In this document: positions 9,152 to 16,737 of the stretch, in pieces | Layout of the letters: each line of letters opens with the position of its first letter | How positions within the stretch are numbered: the first letter of the stretch is position 1 | NCBI RefSeq assembly: GCF_000265405.1 | Contig: NC_018010.1 | Location: 2,439,501 to 2,503,500, forward strand | DNA from: Belliella baltica DSM 15883 | Lineage (GTDB): Bacteria > Bacteroidota > Bacteroidia > Cytophagales > Cyclobacteriaceae | Reading direction: 5' to 3' | DNA: 64,000 nt | The notes under the pieces: generated by a model | Database searches by the model: none | What the model was told of the DNA's origin: nothing | Seen by the model: only the letters and a program-made list of their open reading frames with translations | Program-made: the position numbers and the translations under genes

Positions 9152-9476
9152 CAAAATAAATGCTTGGCTTGAGGATATTTTAAGGTCTATTGATGAAATT
9201 TTTGATTTTTTACCTCAAAATCCAAATTTCTTAGAATTTCAAAAAGATATTAAGACAAAAAAAGCGGTTGAAAGAAATATTGAAATTATTGGAGAGGCAG
9301 TTAACAGAATCACTAATTATAAAAGCACTACAATTGAAATTCAAAACGCAAGACAAATTGTTGGGACAAGAAACAGAATAGCTCACGAATATGATAACAT
9401 TTCCGATGAAGTTATTTGGACAATAATTGTGAGAGAACTACCAAAATTAAAGGAGGAAATTTTGGGAATCAAATAA
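9144..9476 (+). CDS. hepT: HepT-like HEPN (DUF86) ribonuclease toxin
   Basis: From the ATG at 9144 the protein has 110 residues. The HEPN catalytic motif RX4HXY is intact as RNRIAHEY (residues 76-83), including the Tyr that MntA AMPylates in studied systems. The earlier ATG at 9120 would add eight residues and deepen the overlap with mntA, so the later start is preferred. Toxin targets in the family include tRNA and mRNA; here that is inferred. The pair lies between unrelated housekeeping genes, as expected for a mobile toxin-antitoxin cassette. Confidence 0.85.
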   Translation: MDNKINAWLEDILRSIDEIFDFLPQNPNFLEFQKDIKTKKAVERNIEIIGEAVNRITNYKSTTIEIQNARQIVGTRNRIAHEYDNISDEVIWTIIVRELPKLKEEILGIK

Positions 9477-9638
9477 TTAACAAATGCGTATCTACCCCTT
9501 CGGTTAATAGGGATTTCATGGTCATTGCTCAATGCAAGACCCTCCGCCGAATTCTGATTGAAATCTTCTTTTCTTTTGACCTTTACTTTTTTAAATAAGG
9601 AATTGAAATAACTAATTTCAACTAGGAGTAAAAACCTA

Positions 9639-10352
9639 TCAAAACTCCATCCCTTCAACAATCTCCACCAATTTCTCCGCCCAATACTGATAAATCATAC
9701 CACTTGGATGGAGTTGGTCTGAGACAACAGATTCAGACTTCATCCCATTGATTCTATAATGTTCGGTGATATCAATATATGCAATACCCATTTCTTCTGA
9801 GATTGCTTTTTTCGCTTGATTATATTGATCAATTTCCCGAGCTACTTTCTCTTGATCTGAACCTCTATTTACTGCAAAAGGGGTAACTCCCCAATCAGGA
9901 ATTGAAAGCACGACTACATGGCTTTTATCTCCTTTGGCAAATGTGATGGCATCTTCCAGAAGTTGTCGGAATTCATTTCGGTAATTTTCTACAGGTCTTC
10001 CTCTATATTGATTATTTACACCAATCAACAAAGTGACCAAATCATAATTTTCCCCTTCTATATCCGCAGCTTTGATTCCATTTGCTAACTCGTCGGTTGT
10101 CCAACCTGTCGTGGCAATAATTTTTGGTTCTGAAAAAATCAGTCCTGACTCTTTGAGCATCTCTACGGCCTGATGAGGATATCGATCTTTTGCTTCAACA
10201 CCTTCTCCTATAGTATAACTATCGCCAAGTGCCAAATATGTCAGTTTATTTGAATCCATTTTTTGATTTTGTTTTGAAATATTTTGAGAAGAAATACAAC
10301 TCCACTGTCCAAGTACAAGGAAAAAAGAAGCGATTGAAAGAAGTTTTTTCAT
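9639..10352 (-). CDS. SGNH/GDSL-family lipoprotein hydrolase
   Basis: The 237-residue protein starts with a lipoprotein signal peptide (Cys in GQWSC, about residue 19). The SGNH blocks are present: LGDSYTIGEG with the catalytic Ser, a GVNN block III, and DQLHPSG carrying the catalytic Asp/His. It is probably an esterase or carbohydrate deacetylase anchored in the envelope. It lies 6 bp downstream of the LD-carboxypeptidase gene, so the two are probably one transcript. Confidence 0.85.
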   Translation of the reverse strand: MKKLLSIASFFLVLGQWSCISSQNISKQNQKMDSNKLTYLALGDSYTIGEGVEAKDRYPHQAVEMLKESGLIFSEPKIIATTGWTTDELANGIKAADIEGENYDLVTLLIGVNNQYRGRPVENYRNEFRQLLEDAITFAKGDKSHVVVLSIPDWGVTPFAVNRGSDQEKVAREIDQYNQAKKAISEEMGIAYIDITEHYRINGMKSESVVSDQLHPSGMIYQYWAEKLVEIVEGMEF

Positions 10353-10358
10353 AAGATT

Positions 10359-11402
10359 TTATTGAAATATTTGTTCCAGCATGGTTAGAGTACATGCATC
10401 TGCATCGAGTTTGACTTTAGCGCCAACTGGGATAATAAATTGTTTTGGGATATGCCCAATCATAGCACCTTTGTAAGCTGGGATTCCCAATGGAAGAATA
10501 TAATCATCCAATACATCATCCAATGTAAGTGAACCATAGCCACCTGACGGAGTGCAGTCAGTGCATTGACCAAAGACAAATCCCTTGATCTGATCTAAAG
10601 TACCATTAAGTTTCAAGGTGCTCATCATTCGATCAATCTTGTAGGGATCTTCTCCGATATCTTCCAAAAAGAGGATGGCATCTTTAAAATCTGGCAAATA
10701 AGGAGTTCCAGAAAGAGCTGTTAAAACCGTGAGGTTCCCTCCGAGAATTTTACCTTCTGCTGTTCCAGAATTCAAGGTAATGGTTCTATTATTCTTGATT
10801 ACCAAGTCATCACCTTTCTGGGTTTCATTTTGAAAAACAGCTTGTGATTTATCAAAGAAAATATTTTTGAATTGTCTCACATTAAAATCATTCCAACTAC
10901 CCGTTCCATTTGGCCCGTGGAATGTGATTAATCCTGTTTTTGCATGAATGGCATTATGCAAAGCAGTAATGTCAGAGTACCCAAGTAGTGGTTTCGGGTT
11001 CTTTTTAATCAGTTCGTAGTCGATTAGTGGGAGAATTCTCGCTGCCCCAGAACCTCCACGGATACAAATGATGGCTTTCACCTCTGAATCTGCAAACATG
11101 CTATTTAAATCACTTGCTCTTTCTTCATCCGTTCCGGCAAGATGACCGCGACGGTTTTTGAGATTTTCACCAAGTTTTACTTTAAATCCTAAAGCTTCTA
11201 AAACTTCCTGAGCAAATAAAAACTGGATTCGCTCTGCTGTAGCAGAAGAAGGACTGATTAATCCCACAGTATCCCCTTCATTTAGAGGTTGGGGTAGGAG
11301 TGAATTGAGATTCTTTCTTTCTTCCTTTAAGGGATCAAAAGCTAAAAATGGAACTGCCCCAAGTGTAAGACCAAGAGATTTGATGAAATTCCTTTTATTC
11401 AT
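10359..11402 (-). CDS. LD-carboxypeptidase, peptidase family S66
   Basis: The 347-residue enzyme is predicted to remove the terminal D-Ala from murein tetrapeptides during peptidoglycan recycling. Family landmarks are IRGGSGAARI and GYSDITALHNAI, the latter carrying the catalytic Ser. The N terminus (MNKRNFIKSLGLTLGA) looks like a Tat-type signal with KR in place of RR, so export is likely. It sits in a run of cell-wall genes. Confidence 0.85.
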   Translation of the reverse strand: MNKRNFIKSLGLTLGAVPFLAFDPLKEERKNLNSLLPQPLNEGDTVGLISPSSATAERIQFLFAQEVLEALGFKVKLGENLKNRRGHLAGTDEERASDLNSMFADSEVKAIICIRGGSGAARILPLIDYELIKKNPKPLLGYSDITALHNAIHAKTGLITFHGPNGTGSWNDFNVRQFKNIFFDKSQAVFQNETQKGDDLVIKNNRTITLNSGTAEGKILGGNLTVLTALSGTPYLPDFKDAILFLEDIGEDPYKIDRMMSTLKLNGTLDQIKGFVFGQCTDCTPSGGYGSLTLDDVLDDYILPLGIPAYKGAMIGHIPKQFIIPVGAKVKLDADACTLTMLEQIFQ

Positions 11403-11444
11403 TTTTATTCAATTCATAAATGATTTATAAAACTAAATTTATTC

Positions 11445-12761
11445 TTAATAATTGTCACGTATGAAGACAAGCACTTTTTCCATTTCCCTCCGAATTTCAC
11501 TTGCTTTGTTGAGATAATTATTGTTCAAAAAAGCAAATGCATAATATCGATCACTTTTTGATTTGATAATTCCTACCAAAGCGTGGTTATTGCTAATTGT
11601 ACCAGTTTTGGCAAATACATAAGGTCTATTGCCTCTGTAGTTGTATTTGAGCGTGCCATTTATTCCACCTTGAGGAAGTAGGTTAAGTAATTCATTCCTT
11701 GGCATGGCTTGATCGATTTTTTCAATTAGCCTTATCATACTTCGCGGAGTTACTAAGTTGTGTCTTGATAAGCCTGAGCCATCTACCCACTGAGGTTCGT
11801 CAGGGAGGTCATTCATATACTTTTTTAGAATACTTTTGATGGCTTTTTCGCTATTCAATTCTCCCAGCATTTGATCAGAGACCATCAATAGAATTTGTTC
11901 AGCTATAAAATTATCACTTTCCTGAAGCATTTCTTTCCACAATGGTCGCATCGTTCCACCGTGAAAAACTTGACTATTGGAAGGGAGTTGGGTGTTGACT
12001 AAGTCAACTGGCTTCTGAAGGATATCGCGCAATAAGCTCACTGTAAGTTCTGATGAAGTTACAAAAGGCAAGATTGTGCCAGGGTTAGTATAGGTCCTCG
12101 GGTTGTAATAAAAAGTGTTACTATGAAAATCTCTTCTTACAGTCGTAAGATTTCCATTTATATTTTTTGATTCGATCTTAAATGTAGGAATATTGGCTTG
12201 AGGAACACGATTGACATTTCTAAAAGTGACGATATTTCCATAAATCGGTAAGGGAGAACGCTCGGCTGAATAAGCATAATAATAGTCATCCCACTGCCAA
12301 CCATATCCAAATGGTGTGTCATTCCAGTTTTGATCCGAAAAGTAAATTTTGCTGTAAGACTTTAGAAACTCTTCAATTTTTGGTTGGGGTAAAATATTGT
12401 ATTTCCACGAAGGGTCGCCAGAGCCCCAAATAGTGATTTCATTCCCATTTGTTGTGTAGCGAAAAGAATTGGTTTGGTTGTTCATGACCATTAGAGAAGC
12501 ATAAAAAGTCAACAGCTTTGTGGTAGAAGCAGGGATAAAATTCATGTGACTATTTTTTTCATAATGGACCCACTGACTATCCAGATCATAAAGCATAAAC
12601 CCAGTCAGGTGATTGTCGAAAAAAGTATTCGGTCCAAGCAGTTGATGAAGTTTCTCATACCTTAAAGAAATGCTATCCTCGGCGACTTCTCTTTGTGAGA
12701 ATACATTAAATATAAAGTTTGTTAGGAAAAAAGTGATCAAAAAAGCTCTTTTAAACATCAT
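11445..12761 (-). CDS. dacB: D-alanyl-D-alanine carboxypeptidase/endopeptidase, PBP4 type (S13)
   Basis: The protein is a periplasmic DD-peptidase of family S13. The three active-site motifs are visible: STTK (SxxK, in PASTTKLLTF), SDN (SxN, in QESDNFIAEQ) and KTG (in FAKTGTISN). I chose the ATG at 12761, giving 438 residues and a signal peptide right at the start. The longer open frame to 12854 adds 31 residues that only overlap the DUF423 gene. The start overlaps that gene's stop by 4 bases (ATGA). Confidence 0.85.
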   Translation of the reverse strand: MMFKRAFLITFFLTNFIFNVFSQREVAEDSISLRYEKLHQLLGPNTFFDNHLTGFMLYDLDSQWVHYEKNSHMNFIPASTTKLLTFYASLMVMNNQTNSFRYTTNGNEITIWGSGDPSWKYNILPQPKIEEFLKSYSKIYFSDQNWNDTPFGYGWQWDDYYYAYSAERSPLPIYGNIVTFRNVNRVPQANIPTFKIESKNINGNLTTVRRDFHSNTFYYNPRTYTNPGTILPFVTSSELTVSLLRDILQKPVDLVNTQLPSNSQVFHGGTMRPLWKEMLQESDNFIAEQILLMVSDQMLGELNSEKAIKSILKKYMNDLPDEPQWVDGSGLSRHNLVTPRSMIRLIEKIDQAMPRNELLNLLPQGGINGTLKYNYRGNRPYVFAKTGTISNNHALVGIIKSKSDRYYAFAFLNNNYLNKASEIRREMEKVLVFIRDNY

Positions 12762-13141
12762 GAAGTAATTTTTACTGATCTGCTTGATAAGAATAAGTAA
12801 ATCCAACCTAAAATAAACGCCAAACCGCCAAAGGGCGTGATTGCACCTAGCCAAGTAATTCCAGTTAAGGACATCACGTAAAGCGATCCTGAAAAAATAA
12901 TAATTCCAGCTAAAAAGAAATATCCAGAGAAATTTAATTTTTTATTATTTGGGAATTGAATTTTTAAAACACCAATAAGTGCAATTGCTAAAGCATGGTA
13001 GAAATGATACTTGACAGCTGTCTCGAAGGTTTCTGTTCTTCCATATTCAGCTAAAATTCCAGCCAAACTATGGGCTCCAAAAGCTCCAATTCCTACAGCC
13101 AAAGCTCCCAAAATGGCTGCAATTTTGATATGTATGTTCAT
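12758..13141 (-). CDS. DUF423 small membrane protein
   Basis: The 127-residue protein has four predicted transmembrane helices. It carries DUF423 features, namely the N-terminal GAFGAHSL segment and the C-terminal PFGGLAFILGW segment. Function is unknown. It is translationally coupled to the following DD-peptidase gene by an ATGA overlap. Confidence 0.85.
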   Translation of the reverse strand: MNIHIKIAAILGALAVGIGAFGAHSLAGILAEYGRTETFETAVKYHFYHALAIALIGVLKIQFPNNKKLNFSGYFFLAGIIIFSGSLYVMSLTGITWLGAITPFGGLAFILGWIYLFLSSRSVKITS

Positions 13142-13265
13142 GTTTTTTTAAATTATTTGTGAGGTGAGAAAGCTGGAAATTTTTTGAGTAAAATGATCCT
13201 TTTATATCATAAAGGCTAGAAATGACCTTATCTCGTATTAGCAAAATTTCAACTTTTAAAATCTT

Positions 13266-13934
13266 TCAATTTCTGCTTCCGAAAATCGCCGATCCGATTC
13301 TGACCATCGTACTTCCTTCTTCCTGAGCAATCAGGTAGTCTCCGCTCATGCCCATGGAGATTTCTTTTAAGTTAAAATTCTGAGGAAGTTCATTCGATTT
13401 TAATTCCTCAAACAATGCTTTCAAACCTTTAAACTCCCTTCTGATTACGTCTTCATTATCTGTAAATGTTGCCATTCCCATCAACCCAACGATTTTGACG
13501 TGTTCCAGTTCTTTGATTTCTTTACTTTGAAGCATTTCCTCCAATTCTACTTGATCAAAACCAAATTTACTTTCCTCTTTTGCAATGTGCATTTGAAGTA
13601 AACAAGGGATGATGCGGTCAGCTTTTTTTGCCTCTTTGTTGATCTCTTTGAGCAACTTAAAGGAATCTACGCCATGGATCAAATAAATAAATGGTGCTAT
13701 ATATTTGACTTTGTTCCGCTGAAGATGACCGATCATGTGCCATTGGGTGTCCTGTGGCATTTGAGTTTGCTTGTCAACTAATTCTTGAACTTTATTTTCT
13801 CCAAAATCCCTGATTCCTGCCGCATAAGCTTCTTTGAGAGCATCCACAGGTTTAGTTTTGCTCACTGCTACAAGCTTACAGTTAGGGTTTACAAAGGTGT
13901 TTTTTATTTCAATTAAATTCTCTTTAATACTCAT
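13266..13934 (-). CDS. YggS/PROSC-family PLP homeostasis protein
   Basis: The 222-residue protein is an alanine-racemase-fold protein that binds pyridoxal phosphate. The PLP lysine lies in VAVSKTKP near residue 26. Other family segments are FGENKVQEL, WHMIGHLQRNK and the C-terminal MGMSGDY. Family members balance the vitamin B6 pool and have no known enzyme activity. Confidence 0.9.
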   Translation of the reverse strand: MSIKENLIEIKNTFVNPNCKLVAVSKTKPVDALKEAYAAGIRDFGENKVQELVDKQTQMPQDTQWHMIGHLQRNKVKYIAPFIYLIHGVDSFKLLKEINKEAKKADRIIPCLLQMHIAKEESKFGFDQVELEEMLQSKEIKELEHVKIVGLMGMATFTDNEDVIRREFKGLKALFEELKSNELPQNFNLKEISMGMSGDYLIAQEEGSTMVRIGSAIFGSRN

Positions 13935-14191
13935 TCCTTTAAATTTGTTCCATTAAATCTTGTAGGCTCCTAAACAAAGATATGGCAATATTAGGTACAT
14001 TGCTAAAAAAGAAAGGAGCTTTCCCGATAAAGATGTAGCTATGATGCAATAAAGTATTCAAAACAAAATCGGATAGAATAGCTTTAAAAGAACAACACCT
14101 ATGTGCTGTTTCTTAATCATTTGAAATTGAAATTGATGAAATATTTAATTTGCCAATCTGAATCATTTAAAATAATCAAAAAGAAAACAGA

Positions 14192-14800
14192 ATGTATATA
14201 AGTCGAAATTTCAAACCCGCATTTTTTATTGTTTTATTCTTATTATTCGCAGTCTCTTTTGTCCAAGCTCAAGATACCCCTGCAAGACTAACAGAATTCA
14301 ATCAAGTGAGAATAGATTACAACAAATCAGGAATGATCATCTTAGGTTCATGGGCTTTGGGCAATATCGCTTTGGGTGGATTCATGGCTGGGAGAACATC
14401 GGGGGAAACAAAAGCTTTTCATCAAATGAACATTTACTGGAATACGGTCAACTTGGCTATTGCTGGTTTTGGATATTACGCTGCTTTGAATGAAATCCCG
14501 AGCTCAGAGTTTTGGGAGACTATGCACGCACAAAACAGCATCGAAAAAATATTGCTGGTCAATGCTGCTTTGGACTTGGGCTACATGGCCGGAGGTATGT
14601 ATTTATTAGAAAGAGGAAGTCGATTGGACAAAGAACAGTTTAAAGGTTTCGGGAAATCTGTAATTTTGCAAGGAGCATTTTTGATGAGCTTCGATGCTAT
14701 CAAATATGTTTTTCACAATGTCCACGGCAAGGAACTTCCCGCAATCATGAATCATATCGGTGTCACTCCAAGTGGAGTAGGATTGCTGATGAATTTTTAG
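14192..14800 (+). CDS. Conserved Bacteroidota membrane protein, unknown function
   Basis: The 202-residue protein has a signal-like hydrophobic N terminus ending in VQAQ, then about three to four membrane segments rich in Gly (for example around MIILGSWALGNIALGG and DLGYMAGGMYLL). I recognise it only as a type that recurs in Bacteroidota genomes, without a known role. Confidence 0.6.
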   Translation: MYISRNFKPAFFIVLFLLFAVSFVQAQDTPARLTEFNQVRIDYNKSGMIILGSWALGNIALGGFMAGRTSGETKAFHQMNIYWNTVNLAIAGFGYYAALNEIPSSEFWETMHAQNSIEKILLVNAALDLGYMAGGMYLLERGSRLDKEQFKGFGKSVILQGAFLMSFDAIKYVFHNVHGKELPAIMNHIGVTPSGVGLLMNF

Positions 14801-15112
14801 GAATCTTTCGCCAATTTTTTTACCACAGATAGACACGGATTAACTCTATTAATTTTTTAACACGTCATATCGAGCAAAGCGAAATATCTCATATTCGTTA
14901 AATCAAAAAGCTACTCTCTAAAATCACAAAGCGATATCTCACATTCTTTCGATATTACAATGAAATCACAAAGCTCTTTTTGTGACCCTCGTGTATCCTT
15001 CATTGTTCTTAGTGGTTCAATCAAAAATCTACCTTCTTAAATCTAAAATCTAAGATCTACCCTCTACAATTTGAATTCCTCCTCTTGGCTCTTGCTTATT
15101 TCCCCTTACTTC
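14801..15112. other. Gene-free stretch with degenerate short repeats
   Basis: No gene is seen. The stretch holds two versions of a GCGA-TATCTCA-AT-TTC type segment (about 14876-14961). At about 15027-15068 there is a run of 7-nt units of the form CTnnnnT (CTACCTT, CTTAAAT, CTAAAAT, CTAAGAT, CTACCCT, CTACAAT). The same family of 7-nt repeats occurs elsewhere in the window. Confidence 0.55.
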
Positions 15113-15156
15113 TAAAAGAAAAGCCTCCCCGAAGTAAATCAGAGAGGCTTTTTTTA
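15113..15156 (-). terminator. Terminator after alanine dehydrogenase gene
   Basis: Read on the minus strand, the hairpin AAGCCTC / GAGGCTT with a 16-nt loop is followed by TTTTCTTTT. It lies 22 bases past the ald stop codon. Confidence 0.7.
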
Positions 15157-15177
15157 AATATTAATTAAAGCGAATGA

Positions 15178-16296
15178 TTAGTCAGCTAAGTATTTTTCAA
15201 CTGGCACATAATCTAAATTGAAAGCTTCTGCAACTGCCTTGTACACCACGTCACCATTGATGATATTCAGTCCTGGAACTAGCTCTTTATTTTCTTTAGC
15301 TGCTACTTTCCAACCTTTATCAGCTAGTTGGATGGCATAAGGTAGTGTAGCATTTGTTAATGCAAGTGTGGACGTGTAAGGGACTGCTCCTGGCATGTTT
15401 GCCACACAATAATGAACCACTTCGTCAATCACGTAAGTTGGATTTTCGTGTGTAGTAGGCTTACAAGTTTCGATACATCCACCTTGATCTACCGCCACAT
15501 CCACCAAGACAGCACCTTTTTTCATATCTGTCAACATATCTCTGGTGATCAAGTGAGGTGCTTTTGCTCCTGGGATCAAAACTGCTCCCACGATCAAATC
15601 AGCATCTTTGATCATCTCCCTGATATTGTATTCGTTAGACATCATGGTCTTAACATTGGCAGGCATCACATCTGACAAATATCTCATTCTCTGAAGAGAT
15701 ACATCCATGATCGTTACATCCGCACCAAGTCCAGCAGCCATCCATGCAGCTTGTGTTCCTACAATTCCACCACCTAAAATGATTACTTTAGCAGGAAGAA
15801 CACCCGGTACACCACCCAGCAAAATTCCCCTACCACCTAGTGGTTTTTCAAGGTAATTTGCTCCTTTTTGGATTGCCATACGGCCAGCAACTTCTGACAT
15901 AGGAACCAAAAGTGGTAAACTTCTATCAGGTCTCTCTACAGTTTCATAAGCCAAACAAACCGACTTGTTTTCGATCATTGCCTTGGTCAAAGGTTCGTAT
16001 GACGCAAAATGGAAATAGGTGAACAACAACTGACCTTCTTTGATTAACTTATATTCAGGTTCGATAGGTTCTTTCACCTTCATGATCATCTCAGCGATAG
16101 CGTACACATCTTCGATAGTTGGAAGAATAGCAGCTCCAGCTTCTGTGTACATATCGTCAGTAAATCCACTTCCTTCACCAGCAGTATGCTGAACAAATAC
16201 AGAATGGCCTCTCTTTACAAGCTCTTGAGCACCTGCCGGCGTCAATGCAACCCTGTTTTCGTTGTTTTTAATCTCCTTTGGAACACCTATTATCAT
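15178..16296 (-). CDS. ald: Alanine dehydrogenase
   Basis: The 372-residue NAD-dependent enzyme converts L-alanine to pyruvate and ammonia. It shows the family start MIIGVPKEIKNNENRVALTP and the Rossmann loop ILGGGIVGTQAAWMAAGLGA near residue 172. The active-site-region sequence DVAVDQGGCIETCKPTTHEN is also present. It is full length, with a single terminator and a long AT-rich upstream region. Confidence 0.95.
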   Translation of the reverse strand: MIIGVPKEIKNNENRVALTPAGAQELVKRGHSVFVQHTAGEGSGFTDDMYTEAGAAILPTIEDVYAIAEMIMKVKEPIEPEYKLIKEGQLLFTYFHFASYEPLTKAMIENKSVCLAYETVERPDRSLPLLVPMSEVAGRMAIQKGANYLEKPLGGRGILLGGVPGVLPAKVIILGGGIVGTQAAWMAAGLGADVTIMDVSLQRMRYLSDVMPANVKTMMSNEYNIREMIKDADLIVGAVLIPGAKAPHLITRDMLTDMKKGAVLVDVAVDQGGCIETCKPTTHENPTYVIDEVVHYCVANMPGAVPYTSTLALTNATLPYAIQLADKGWKVAAKENKELVPGLNIINGDVVYKAVAEAFNLDYVPVEKYLAD

Positions 16297-16737
16297 GTCG
16301 TGTAAATTTGGGTTATAATTATGGCGGCAAATATAATAAGGGATAAGGATTCTCCTTCTAATTCATCACACTTATTTTGATTCGAATATGAAATCAAATG
16401 ATAATTAGAATTTAATTTTTTATAAATGACTTTTTCTTAATAAAATTTCAAAAATTGTGCTTTTAAAACTTAAAATTCTGATCATTTTTATTCTTGATCT
16501 ATGACTTTTAGAACCATTGGCAATTTTGCTCTTTCATATTTGTTATATTTTGAAATAATCATTAATACAGAATATTATTTTTATTTAAATCTGTAAAATA
16601 ATTATTGTCGAAATAAATTATTGAAAAATGTAAAAATTATTCTGTCTTCGAGTTTGTAAAAATAACAAAATTCTTTATTTTTGAAATACTTGCAAAACAA
16701 GTGTGATAACCCAAAATAGCTTAAAGATTACATTAAT
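16297..16737. other. Long AT-rich divergent promoter region between ald and the E1 gene
   Basis: This 441-bp region has no open frame of note and lies between two divergent amino-acid/2-oxoacid metabolism genes. On the minus strand a TATATTTG box occurs about 35 bases before the ald start, fitting the Bacteroidota -7 box, but no good -33 box is in place. On the plus strand it holds the promoter described separately. Confidence 0.5.
16653..16683 (+). promoter_or_regulatory. Bacteroidota-type promoter for the E1 dehydrogenase gene
   Basis: TTTG at 16653-16656 and TAnnTTTG (TATTTTTG) at 16676-16683 are separated by exactly 19 bases. This is the spacing known for Bacteroidota sigma-A-type promoters. 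The predicted start of transcription lies about 45 bases before the ATG at 16738. Confidence 0.6.

Noticed and set aside
9383..9661. 92-residue minus-strand frame overlapping hepT
   Set aside because: Antisense to hepT and to the end of the GDSL gene. The segment around 9500-9560 reads NSAEGLALSNDH, which looked familiar, but I cannot place it.
13982..14038. Short frame starting MAILGTLLKKKG
   Set aside because: It recalls the first residues of a GH3-like family, but only 18 codons remain; chance cannot be excluded.
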